Shown one piece after another: positions 33,389 to 45,524 of a stretch of DNA of 64,000 nucleotides; the first letter of the stretch is position 1, and each line of letters opens with the position of its first letter. Below the pieces are notes generated by a model. That model was given only the letters and a program-made list of their open reading frames with translations. It was not told the origin of the DNA and ran no database searches. The stretch comes from Paragonimus westermani (Eukaryota > Platyhelminthes > Trematoda > Plagiorchiida > Troglotrematidae): positions 1 to 64,000 of the forward strand of contig QNGE01000912.1 in assembly GCA_008508345.1 (NCBI GenBank), in the 5' to 3' direction. The position numbers and the translations under genes are program-made.

Positions 33389-36300
33389 CAGTCGACAGAT
33401 TCAGACACTATTCAGCATATGAAGCTAAATTGTAATAATCAACTTTATCCGCACTTACTTTATTGAATAACGGTTTTAGCCGGAAAGCCCATTTTCAGTA
33501 GGCAAGGTGTTAAATTGTCAAGACCTTTTCTGGTACCTACTGTTTAGGTCAAGTGTGTGAGTGCCATACATGAGATGTGTCAATTATGGAACAGCTTCCC
33601 CGTCGGCAATCGCTTAAGTCTTCAAGCGATGCAGAACATCCCATCAACTCGTTTCACATGTGCATAAAGAACGAGGTACAAACAACCCCAGTCACCTACT
33701 CTAACAGGCCAATCAACCTACAATGCAAAGCGAACAGAATGCGTTTGCGCTGTGAACCTATTAGATAACCCGTGGCTGATATGATGGGTCACGGCCAAAC
33801 AAAGGTGACGTCTTGAGTGAGCATGGGTCGAAATACAGTGGTTACGAGATGGAAAACGAACGATAAGACAATTAAGGCAAGAAAACGTGCGGTTGGACAG
33901 ACTAAGCGCCTATTATTTTGATGGCGTATCATTTACTGTCAACGTCTATTTTCACGTATCGCACGTACGCTTATGAGTTATTGTACACCTCACATACACT
34001 GACCTTCACAACCGATACACTGCTCCGATATACGTTTTGTTGTATTTTATGATTCTTCGTTCTATTACACGCGTTATTTGAGTGTTAATGGATTGTCCAT
34101 ATAGGTGACGCTCGGTGGACACTGTTATTTGTTTTCGGTTTAGTAACGAATAGGTGGTAGCTAAAGTTACATCAATGAGTGCTTCAGTATCTGTTTAACG
34201 GATTACTTATTCGAAGATAACGACAAATAATTTTGCTTCATGAGGCATGTAGTAATACCAGGAAAAGCGAGTGTACTGCAGGCAGCTCTCGAGACGCATG
34301 ATTCAATGAGAAGTTGTTGATAGCCTTAAAAGTCAAACTTTTTATTTGGGTTGTCTAGATCTTTGGGTTCAGCCTTCTACTTACATTAAATATCAGAAAC
34401 ACCCATGTTTTTTTGGAACATTACAGGTAACAGTCACTAGCTTGGTACACTTACAACCAACCATTTCGAAAACTGTCGTGTCCATAATGGTGTAGTACTC
34501 TGCATTTGTTGTCTAAGAATCGTTTGAGTTTCCGAGACAGTTCGGAGTGGATTTATAAAACGCTCCATCACATACGATATCTGAAGATTAACCACACGTA
34601 ACTGGCTGCCGTGAGCTTATTAAGCTACGGGCCGACAGTTTGTCTAGTGAAAAACTGCAGGTGCTTCAAATGGATTGACTATGATAGTGGAATGCTGTAA
34701 CGTTTCACTTATGCCCATTGAGATTATGAGAATGAAGATATATAGGCGAACATGTTTTCCTTAATTTATCTTCATGCCGATACAATTAAATAAGGAGTTT
34801 ATGGGGTTGGGTCGATATATCAATCGGACTCATCACATAAATTCTGATCAGTTAACTAGCAATGGCTTGATTAATCTATTGCGCCACGCCCACCCATTGA
34901 TTTGAACGGGTCAAGCAGCCTGATTGTGATAGCCTCGGTAGTACAGTGTTCTGTAACTTCAACGTTGCCACTATCCTCAGTGAAACAACGTTTAGCAAGC
35001 TCCTTCGATATAACTAATGTGGCACATTAATGTAGGAGCTAAGTAACATGATAGCACGCTAGGACGAATCTTGATAATAAATAGGTGGTTTTATGACTTT
35101 TTGAATGTGGTATACCTTCAGTGTATCGAGGTATGCAGTTCCTTGTTCCCGATGCCGTCGACTACTCACCAGGGTCTAATTTACTTTTCCGTCGTGTTCT
35201 GTGCTGCGATAATGACCTGCAGTATAAGTCCGTGTCCCGTTGCGTTCGATGTCGTCACTATCAAGATGGGATAGAATCCACCGTTCGTCTGTAATTCGCG
35301 AGTGTTTCGTAATTTGAGCATTCCCGTTTTTCCGTTGTTTTAGCTTCAAACGCACCTAAAGGCCGACTTTATAGGGTTCTTCAGCTTTTGGTCGTCTTAG
35401 TTAGGTGTGGCCGACTTTGGTGCATCGTCTCAATATAATGTAATGGGTCGTCCTTCAAATCTCCACTGTAGTGGTGTAGTGCTTGACCCACAAGAGATTT
35501 GTCCGTTGTTAACCGATTCACGCTCAAAAGTGGAGCACTTTAGTTATGCTTTTTTGGTCGAACTGATTACCTGCAACAAGAGAAGAGAACCGATGAAAAC
35601 GGCTTCCCTCGGTGTTTCAACAGACAGCTTTCCTATGCTCACAGTTTATAGATTTCAGGAATAATAATGTGGACAGACTACTGGTCTCACGTTCCGTAGA
35701 CCACTGATTATGGCTATAGGGTATAGTGCACAAAGTTTGCAACCTAAAGTACAGTTTGCTGCCAGCCTTAAGATCAGATGTTTCGCATTGCTTACCGATG
35801 CAAACTATGGTTGTTCAAGTACCACACCCTGATCTATGCAAGAATGACAAGTAAGCGAAGATCGATTGCAGTTATAATTAACAGAGCTGTGTGAAAACTG
35901 TGAATCCCAAGGAATCAACTTTAGCAAGATGTGCATTCACTTGTCTACTCTTGATCCGATATGAGGCAGGCTATAGACCAAATTATAAATCTCAAATGTT
36001 GGACATCCTGACTTTTGGAGCGTTAACTGCCCCTCGAGGTCTATTGACGAGCGGTTGAACCATTCGCCATCTTATCTCAATCTTGATGTGTTGGTCTACA
36101 CTAACAGTTGCATTCGAATTTCGCCCGCGAAGTCAGGCCTGCAGGTATACTAAAACAGACTCCTGATCTCCGTCGCATGTAGGGCGTGTGCGAGTACTAA
36201 CATGAGATTGATCAAGACTGTACGTACTCTTTAAGGTCGCAAGCCACAATAGGTGATCCCAGTCTCTAACCTACTTAACCAACAAGTTACTCTATGCCTC

Positions 36301-38199
36301 TCTCACACCAACCCAGTCAAACCAGCCGGTCACAGACTGCTGATCTCTTCGCAGGCTAATCCGTCCAACCATCTATAGTCACTGCATAATTAACTGAAGC
36401 GGACTCGAGTGGTTGGACCAAAACTTAAGCAGGTGCGCACCTGCTACGAACGGTAAATGCTCACAGTGCGGAGAAGACGGCATGGAAACGTGCCAGTCCG
36501 TTGGACAGTTGCTACCATTAACAGGCCGTGATAATAGGCCACCTGCTTGCCGAGAACATAGAAGGAGCATGCCCGGTCCATGTAAGAAACAGACACAACG
36601 GGAATATATCGTTGCCAGACCAAACGACCGGTCATTTCTATTTGGTAGTGTATTGCTTTAGGGATGGTCTAGTGCTGGTACCACCCAAGCCACTCCTTGT
36701 ACTGAGATCTGTGCGTATGTTTTCGATCGTTCTAACCGTCCTCCAAAGGATCCCCAAACCTCAACAAACGGATGTGCAGTTTGCCTTGTGTCTGTTCCAA
36801 AGTCTCAAACCTATCACACTACTTATCAGTAACACAATTTCACTGCTGACCGGTGGTGACCGTGGATTCCAGTGTGAACCACTTGAGGAATACTGATTAG
36901 ATGATCAATCCCCTGGATCACGTAGTGTATTCAACATGAGACCGTGGGATACGTAGGTAAATAAATCCACATATGAGGCCCCAGGGTTCCTGGTGCGGCC
37001 TCGTACCTCAGCTGGCAGGGTGCGTGCTACGGTTGGGCATACTGTCTCCCGCTATTTGAAGAGAACAGAAGTTCAGAGCTTTCACAACTGGGACTCTTGT
37101 AGATTACACTTGTTGCTAAGAGTTTGGAGTTTCTGCTGAGATACTGGAAGAAGAACTACTATAGTTTTCAACTCCCAATTGTCATATGTTTTGAACAGAC
37201 CAGTAGTAAGAACAACCTGAACTAATGGACGCCTGCACATGCAGTAATCTTGCTCCGCTATCTTGGGGGTACCGCTGGGCGAAGAGTTGAACTCAGCATG
37301 GAAAACAGTGTACAGTTCCCACTTATCACATGCAGTGGTTGAGGCCAGTACCTGTCTAGATTCACCGGGTGTGAAGTTACTCGCACACACGGCTGCCACC
37401 TTTTGTACTCACGAGCGATGTGCTGCGCGAAATCCATTTGTTTACAGTTTTGGCCAAACTAAGAGGAACAGTGGCTAATTTCATCCAAACCTTCGGATAT
37501 TTTCTGTGAATAACGGTTTCACAAACTAACAAACAACCATAAGAAAATGCGTAGCCAGATGTTCCTTGAATTGCAACTAACTCGTACATTTGTAAATCTA
37601 AGGCGGCACTTCAAATTACTTAAAGACACGTGTTTGGCAGAATCAGTAAGGGTGACTTCGTCAGTGTAATGCATTCTTTCCTGCAGTGATACACAAAAAG
37701 AGATTTTTTCGACAAGCTATAATAGTTTCCTTGCGTGCTGTTTACTCAGAAGTGGATTATTTTTTAGGGGTTCTCATTTAAGCCAAAAAGCTGCCACATG
37801 TGGTCACAAGAAGGAGAAACATTTTTGTTTGTACTTTCTTGCCCATGATTTGATTGGAGGAAAATTGTGTTGAACGGTCAATAGGTGTAATGAAGAGGTG
37901 AACGGAAGTGAACGAAAAAAACACCAGTAAAGTTGCTGACATGCAATCGTGTTAGCAACGAATAGTAAAACACATCGAGACGGCGTTGCGTCACCTATTT
38001 GCAATTGATGATCTGTGAGACTAGGCTAGAATGGTGGTTAGAAAAGTTGCGGTGCAGGTCGTCTTTCATGTACACGTCCACCGGGTAGAGTTGTGAGACG
38101 TATAACAGATTCACCTACAACCACAAGATGGCGCAGTTCTTCGATGTCAAAAACCTTAAATTTGACACAGTTCTGTCTACAAAGTAACCTGCCCACACC
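33389..38199 (+). other. Intron 6, middle part, no feature seen
   Basis: Mostly AT-rich, unassigned. Some short open frames occur around 36380-36900 and 37080-37400, with no recognisable domains or repeated partners in the window. Confidence 0.45.
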
Positions 38200-39450
38200 A
38201 CAGTTCAGTCTCAGCAAAAAACTTTTATACGTTCCTCTCTACTTAGTGGGAGATGTGCCAGTGGATGCCCTAGGGCGTGAGATATTTTTCTGGTAAGAAT
38301 TAGGTCTCCTCCATGGTGGCATAATTCCGCTGCACTCTATGGATAAGCGATTTTCCTGAGCTCCATCGTTCTCCTGATAGTTCGTCTCTGAATGCCTTCA
38401 GTAAATGTCAAGTATTCCCTAAGATTAGAATGACGGACTCGTGTGTTCGTTCCAAAGTGCCAGCCAAGTATAGGGGGCAAATATAGTGGAAAAGAAATCA
38501 GGGTGAAGGGTTCTACAGATTCTCCCCAAGAATTTCAAGTTCATGTGCATTTTTAACTGTGGTTATGTGATCTGTAGACAGGGCCAAACTGTCTGTTGCC
38601 TTGGCCTCCGTGTCTCGTTCACATGCTGTTCTCAAGGTAGCACTCACCATAGTTTTGTTTATGAATTCTCACGACTTTTCACCTGCTGACGTAGAACTGT
38701 AAGCTGTTTTCCGTAGGTCAGTTCAACGTGTGAGGAAGGTTCCGTAAAGCTTTCACCACTTTCCGGTCTTCAAAGCTCGTCAGAACTGTTGTGTCGTCGA
38801 CGTAAAACAACATCGGTGAGTTGATTATGCTGGGTTCATCAAGAACGAGAGGGATGAACAGTAGGTGTCCTAGGATGAACCTTTTTAGAGCTGTCTGATT
38901 ATTGTCCATTCGGCTTTACGCCGAACCTACTTGCAGTTACATACTCCCCAAGCCACCGGAGTAAGCGTTTTTTTGAGACCATAACTGTGGAGTTTCTGTG
39001 ACAGAACGGAATGATCAACCCTGTTAAAGTGTCAGGAAATGTTAGGATAAACCATACTAATGTCCAACCTGGCGTCCGCAGCTTAACTCTACCATTCACT
39101 CACAGTCAGCGGGTTCGTGAATTAGCTGGCTGCCGGATGGTACAACAGATCCGCCTACAACATTCACGTTTTCAAGTTGTGGATGCCTAACTAATTTTTA
39201 ATCGTTCAGAGCACCGTACTCGGAGTTCTTTTGCTCCTCTGTTTTACTAAACACAAAGGCATCTGGTTGAATCGCTGGAACTTCCAGTAAGGTCTGTCAA
39301 AGTCTCTTCCGTAGTGGTTGGAGAGTGCAACCATCAGCAAGCCATCCATTCTTGTTGTTGTGGTTGAAGGCTCTAGTACCTTTTATAAAAATCGGAATGC
39401 GCGTTGATAAACGCTTCTTCAGTCCTTCATATGGAGAGAAGTGCTGTGGT
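38200..39450 (-). mobile_element. Non-LTR retrotransposon relic (reverse transcriptase, CR1/Jockey-like)
   Basis: Reading down the minus strand through several frames: FNRVDHSVLSQKLHSYGLKK (near 39030-38970, the F-D-x-V-D-H motif with D to N), then ILGHLLFIPLVLDE and INSPMLFYVDDTTVL (38760-38870, the catalytic Y/F-x-D-D box as YVDD), then FFSTIFAPY (about 38480) and the C-terminal words RRTIRRTMELRKIAYP and GGDLILTRKI (about 38290-38400). Frameshifts and stops separate them. No ends were defined. The order and spacing match the reverse transcriptase of non-LTR elements. Confidence 0.68.
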
Positions 39451-42400
39451 TAACTCAGACTTGGATTTCTCGCTTATACCTTTGCTAAACTTTGAAGAAA
39501 GGAAGTGTAGATCTAGTGTTTTATTTCGTCTCGGTAATTCAAACCTCGAATTCACTATTGTTTCTAACGGAGGATCGTAATGAATGCAATATTTCAGCAC
39601 GCTACACCCACTGCTCATGGTCGACTGACCTGGATCAGATCAGTTGAAATGTTTCTTGAAACATTCAGCCCTTTTATCAAGTCGGCGCGACAGTCTGTAA
39701 ATCCGTAAGTCGTCTGTTTCATATGTATGGTCAATAACGTTGTGTCGACGGCCCCTTCAACCAAAAATCAAGAAAAACTGTGCTAGACCATTCCCTGATG
39801 TACGTGATTTTTACATCTCTTTACCTGGCTGAGCTATCCATTGCTCATGATTTTTAAACATACTGCCCACAAGTTCCTATTTCAGTTCACTTTGGGCATC
39901 ACCATGTTGGAGTCATGAGGGATAGGGCGAAATTTGTTCCTAAGATTTCCAGAGTCGGCACAAATCCAATTGTGTCGCAATGACAGTTCTAGCTTTGGAC
40001 AGATTTCTTCACGCCTGGCTCGCATAGCTGTTAAGACGTTTACCCATTACTTACTTGGAGCATGGTACTGGTATAATCCAGAAAGGTTAAATTTCACCAT
40101 TGTCTGTTTTGCGATTCGCACGGCGTTATTGTTAGTCCCCGAGTGATAATTTTTCTAGTTGAGAGTTTACGGTCAAACTAAGCGAACACGAACAGTGGCA
40201 TGGTCCGAAAACCAGGTGGTTACTCCATAGGGAACGGCAATCCATAATAGAGCGGCGCCACTGGAAAGTGACAACGACCTAGTAAATTTGCGTTCATTTG
40301 AGGTCGCACTGGACGGTCCGCACGTGATGTACTACTGTATATTATGCTGAGGTGCAGAAGTCGATGTATAGTTCATGAAATGTGCACAGTTGAACAGTCG
40401 ATCGTCATAATCGGTGTGTCGCGCCCGGCCACCTAACATACCACCTAACAGTTTCTTTTTTGGAATAAGAAAGCGCAATTGACAGTTCATATCAACGATG
40501 AGTACAAGAATGTTCTGGGACTTAGTCTGTCTCAAGAGATCAGGAATGGCCTCTAAGGAAGCAGTCTCAATAGCAACTCACCCACCGTCCGTCAGATAGA
40601 ACGCACACGCGTCTTTGTAGTATGTGTTAACAGATATCAGGTGTACTAAATGTGACGGCGCACGTTATAACCCTACCAGCAGTGCGTGGTCAGAACACGA
40701 GCCTTGAGAGCGTACAATCGATTTCTGCCACTCAGTAGGTGACCAGAACGGATGTCCTGTTAACCATAACTCTGACCACTCTGGCAACCAACCACTCAGA
40801 AAGGAGAAACCTATTAGCCCAGTTTAACCAATCCACCAACGGCTGGTAAGACAAATAAGCAGGCAATAGGAAAAAATAAATCGGCCATCTGCTACAGTGA
40901 GATCGCGTCCGCAACAGTTCATATGCGGTCGCGTTAGCTCTGTTTAACTTTGGTGCTGTTCCCTCTACAGATTAACCGCGAGACCAGGCCTTATGGTTAA
41001 CGGAATCCCTGATGATGATGACCCACTGTATAGCTTGATGCTGGATTCGAATGAATAACAACGCTGGAACTGTAAAAGCGCATTTCGAGGTACAGCTCAA
41101 ATCTAGAGCCTGGTTAGAAAGAACACTCACCAGGGGGATTTGCTAACCTAGTTGTTTGAGCGCACGGACAGTTAAAACACTAATGCTTGCCAGTTGTCTT
41201 GGCTTCAAAAAATGGTGAATAGACTCAACGGACGGAGAAACTGAGAAGGCTGGTCTATTAGAACAGATTCGAGGGATCCTGCCAGAAACTTGACTCAACC
41301 GTCTGATCTGCGGAACAACAGGAAATAAGGTTTTCTTGGGGGTGTCTTACTGGAGCCAATAGCTTAAAATTCTAACTCACTTGGCAGTGAAGAACTGACT
41401 CAATTCGGGGAAGCAGCAAATAGGTTGCTGATAAATGTTTCCAGCTACTGTTGCGGCAGCAGATATATTCAAAGTCACACCAAATTTTTGAGACTTGCTT
41501 TTCGACCACATCGAATAATGCATTGGCGTTTGCTTTCCAACATTGGACGATCGGAGTGTTCATTGTTTGAGAGAACCGTTTCCCAATTTAGAAGAGGGTA
41601 GCGCTGATGCTATAAAAACAGCCCCGTTGTTCATTCACGGGGCCGTGCCCCATTACTTGAACCCTCATTCGCGGTCGGTAAAGTAGTATACAATTCCGCG
41701 AGCGTAACGGCTTTCGTCTGGTTGCACACTCCTAGTCTGTCCAACAAGATTGCATCAGAAAAAGCCAACGTCCTGGTCATAACCCCCCGGATCGATGAGG
41801 CACGCGGGCTTTGTCACCACATTTTGGTAGCAGCAGATATCAGGAGTGACGGGGAAGGTAGCGAGTGGCAGGAAGGGTCAGGAGTGGAGGAATTCTGGTG
41901 TCCTCTATTATTTGGGTAATTGTGAAGTCAGTCACATTCAAGTGGAGATACTTTGCTCACTGTAGGTTATTACGTAACGTCACTGTTATCACGACTGACG
42001 GTTGGTCGACGAAACTTGCGGGTCAGGTTCAAAGTTGGCTGTGTTCGTATGTCAAATGTGTTTCAGAACACTCCTTTATAGGAGAGCGGCAAACACGTCC
42101 ATACAATTTCAGAATCAGCCCAGTGTGTCCACGAAATCCATTCCATGTGCAAAATTCCGGAGGAGGTGAACGTCGTCTGATTTTCACTGAAAACTGTTCT
42201 TAAATAGGCAGAGGTTGAGGAGTAGATCTAGCGACTAAACATTTTCCCATCATAGCCTCAGCGACCAAAGCCACTCGACCAGTGAGACCGGGGTATGATT
42301 GAGACATGGTGTACGCTACTGAAAAGAAATTGGTTGTGCACGCACCTAGAACGTTGCAACATGGCTAGCCAATCGATTGAGTAGCATCGGCTAGTTCACC

Positions 42401-43835
42401 AGGCCTGTCGGTTATTTAAGGAGTATGGCTACGGTGATGTACGAGCCGAAGTCACATGATCGTGGTGCGTGTTTGGACCAGTTCGATTAAACGGCTTTCT
42501 CATCCTCAGCGTCATCGACTGGAAAACATCGGTGTGTGAAACTAACAGTTAACTACCATGCGATCATCGTAAAAAGAGACGGTCCTGAAATACAAGTAAA
42601 AGTGGGGGATGAGATGTGACCTAATTTCTAATACAGCCTCGTATGCACCTTCGTGAGTGTGCGAACTTTTTAGTGATCTCCATAACTTCATCATTCAGCA
42701 TTATAATCTACGTAACTAAGGCAGTCTTGCACATAAAACCTGTGGTTACAAAACGCACCCAAAAATATTTGGCTGGTGGCAAAATGTTGCCACACAGTAT
42801 CCGAGCTGCTTAACGGCAGCGTCACAGCATCAGTATGGGCGGAACCAGTCAACCACTCACCAGGTAAGCGGCTTGTACCAGTTGACCCAGAATCGTGCAA
42901 AAAGAGGACCACGTGATTAGTGCGGTATACGAGGTCAAAGTTAACTGAAGTGTCCTATGAACAACCTTGGGTGTTCAACGAAGACTTACCAAACACTGCC
43001 TTACACCCGCAGTCCACAGGACAGTTGTGTGATACTTAGAAGTAGACTACAGTATTCATGGAATATCAGCTGATCCGAACGTAAGTGAATGTAGTACACA
43101 TAGCATTCCGACTTTCTTTGCTTGAGCCAAAGGTGATAGTAATATTTGGAAGATCAAAATGTACGGTGATTTGAGAATAAACCATAACCCACTATATACT
43201 TGTAGAGAGGATAAAGTATGTTTAGAATCCACTTCCGCTCATGGACAGCTGTGTTAGAATAGCAGTCAATTAGGAGTGCTCACAAAGTGAATTGTCAAGG
43301 ATTACCCTGAGCACGAGCTTACTTTATCCAGTGTACAGACTGCTATACATACAGGGTATGGTTAACGTCATGAGTTTGGTGACCTGTTTGAATGTAGGCG
43401 ATGCTCACGATAAGCAGCTCTTTACATATTCCATCGTGACGCGTCTCATATGAATCCTATTCTGGAACGCGTGTTATCTTCAATACAATACAAAGGTCAA
43501 CTGCACACCTACTGAGAACCCATTTTTCAGGAATCTATGGAGATGATATTTTTGGCTAACCTATGTCTATCCGGACTCTGGTCTTTAATAAGGGGTGACA
43601 ATTTGAAATCATTCGCTGGCCTGTTGAGTTCGAATATGCATGGAGGGTACATTTAGTTTTTAAATCGTCTAATTATGCTTGGCCTTCGTTTTCAAGAGGA
43701 CATTTTTACGCATATTGCTTACTACAGTACCTGTTCTGTCGGGTACCTTTATTGGATCCGGAGCGAGACTAGGTATGTTTACGCATGTATACATGCAACT
43801 CGTTTATCTGCCTACCTTCTTTTTCCCATATTCAG
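39451..43835 (+). other. Intron 6, last part, no feature seen
   Basis: No exon, repeat or RNA gene recognised. Isolated open frames (for example 41865-42203, 42691-42912 minus) carry no family signature. Confidence 0.45.
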
Positions 43836-44073
43836 ATTACTGAAGGTAAGAAACAGAGCGAAGCTGGCAGGACCAGGCTAAGTGAGATGCGCAGTCGGCA
43901 TGATGTGGAAATCGTCCACGAGGTCTCCAAAGCTACCAAAGCCGTAGCTGGTGTGGGTGAACAAGCACAAGGAGTGTTCAAACGTGTGAGCGACACGCAG
44001 CAAGAGGTGAAACAAATGAGCGAAGAGTCCCTGGACATGCTGAAACGAATGAAGAAACTGAAAGATCAGCTAA
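43836..44073 (+). CDS. Laminin gamma, coiled-coil exon 7
   Basis: Acceptor CTTTTTCCCATATTCAG; phase 0 start. One base remains before a perfect GTAAGT. 79 codons: LSEMRSRHDVEIVHEVSKA, VAGVGEQAQGVFKRVSDTQQ and EESLDMLKRMKKLKDQLS. A strongly charged amphipathic helix. The length equals exon 5 (238 bp). Confidence 0.86.
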
Positions 44074-45086
44074 GTAAGTGGGAAGTGACACAAGGAACAA
44101 AGCCGATATAACGGATTTTATTTTTCGGTGGTTAGACGTAGACTATATCTTGGGCCGTCTGAATTACTGGACAAGGCATTCACACTTGAAAACCAAAAAC
44201 GATCTATGTAGGTGAGCCAAGTAAGTGATCCAAGTACCTTCGCATCCGAATTAACCTCCAACTGAGGGGTCTAAGATGCAGTAAAATCCCGCCTTGTTCG
44301 CATCTGGGAGTTTCACTTATTTTGTACTGTCTGCAGTCAACGGGTGCCGATCCCTCTCATAGCCACCAAGTTACCACATACTAGCCTTCACCTATCATTA
44401 ATTTGTTTTCTCCTCATAGCTTACTTACTGCAAAAGTTTCGGAACATTTAATGAAAACCAGTGAATCATGGATTTATCCGTTCTTGTCTCTAAAAGGGAC
44501 CACTTTTCTCATCACCCCTCCTACTAGGTTTACAGCAAGTCGTTGCTTCACTTTAGCCTTTCTTGAATCCGTGAAAATTTGCAAGGGCAAGCATGCAGTT
44601 GGTGCCCTGATAAAGTAGCTATGGCCAGACATTGTGTCTTGTTCACACAAAGTTAAGAAGTTCACGAACGTGTCAAGATCCGATGATGCGCCATAATAGA
44701 CTTAGGCGCAATGTTTCTCATAGGAATAGCTGAAGAGATCAATCTATTTTAATAAGCCTGTGGTTTATAAACAGACATCTCACTGTAGATTACGGTGTGA
44801 ATTGTTTTAGTAGGACAGGTACTTGAGATCGTCAAATAAAAAATTATCAAAGCTTAGAAACATTGGGGTACTTGCTTGGTTTGTCACAAGCTGAACATCA
44901 ACCACGCATTTGATCGCAGACTTCACATTTAGAAAAGGTAATTCACCTTCAGATGCTTGGTAATCCAAGTCTGCGCTCACTCGCATGCACACAGTGGTTT
45001 CACCGGGAACGTATCAGCACTTGAGGATGCGTAGGCTTAGGTTGTAGAACAAGCGTGGGATGTGAGGTGGTCAATCTACGACATTT
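44074..45086 (+). other. Intron 7, first part, no feature seen
   Basis: Nothing recognisable between exon 7 and the SINE pair. Confidence 0.5.
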
Positions 45087-45270
45087 CTGATGAGTAGTCG
45101 GGGATTTGGTTTATTTTCAAGTTGACCATCACTCACATTTGATCGCAGCCTTCGCATTCAGATAGACTTTCCAGCCAGCCGCTTTCGAAAAGAAGCACTA
45201 GACTCGAGTTTCGTTCTCATTAGAGCTCATCAGTAGTGCATATCATTTCCACGGCCGGGATTTGAACTCA
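45087..45270 (-). repeat. tRNA-derived SINE, 5'-truncated, minus strand
   Basis: On the minus strand: B box (GAGTTCAAATCCCGGCC), hammerhead unit, body, and the 3' end ACTACTCATCAG. The A-box half of the tRNA head is missing. It abuts the next SINE head to head. Confidence 0.85.
45195..45239 (-). ncRNA. Hammerhead ribozyme unit with intact core
   Basis: Minus strand: stem I GCACTA/TAGTGC, core CTGATGA, stem II GCTCT-AATG-AGAAC (one mismatch), GAAA, a two-pair stem III around TCGA, and the cleavage triplet GTC. All conserved core bases are present; only stem II is slightly weakened. Confidence 0.85.
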
Positions 45271-45272
45271 GG

Positions 45273-45524
45273 GAGTGGTTGAGCGTTCAGATTTGATAAT
45301 TCGGTCGTGCCTAATGTGAGGTCAATGGCGCAGTGGTTAACACAGTTGCCTCATGATTGGAATGGCCGGAGTTCAAATCCCGGTCGTGGCAAGGATATGC
45401 ACTACTGACGAGCTCTAATGAGAGCGAAACTCGAGTCTAGTGCTTCTTTTCGAAAGAGGCTGGTTGGAAAGTCTATCTGAATGCGAAGGCTGCGATCAAC
45501 TGTGAGTGATGGTCAACTTGAAAA
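45273..45524 (+). repeat. tRNA-derived SINE, plus strand
   Basis: Leader GAGTGGTTGAGCG, A box TGGCGCAGTGG (45326-45336), B box GTTCAAATCC (45371-45380), hammerhead unit, and body to GATGGTCAACTTG. The final AAATAAACC...CATCAG part found in the other copies is missing, so the 3' end is cut. The best preserved Pol III boxes of the window. Confidence 0.88.
45399..45443 (+). ncRNA. Hammerhead ribozyme unit with intact core
   Basis: Stem I GCACTA (45399-45404) pairs with TAGTGC (45438-45443). The core is CTGACGA (45405-45411; the variable position 7 is C), followed by stem II GCTCT-AATG-AGAGC, fully paired (its first G counted from 45412). GAAA is at 45426-45429, then a stem III of two pairs with a TCGA loop, and GTC ends at 45437, where cleavage would occur. 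Every base known to be required is present. The short stem III is like that of metazoan type I hammerheads in SM-alpha-type repeats. Confidence 0.9.
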
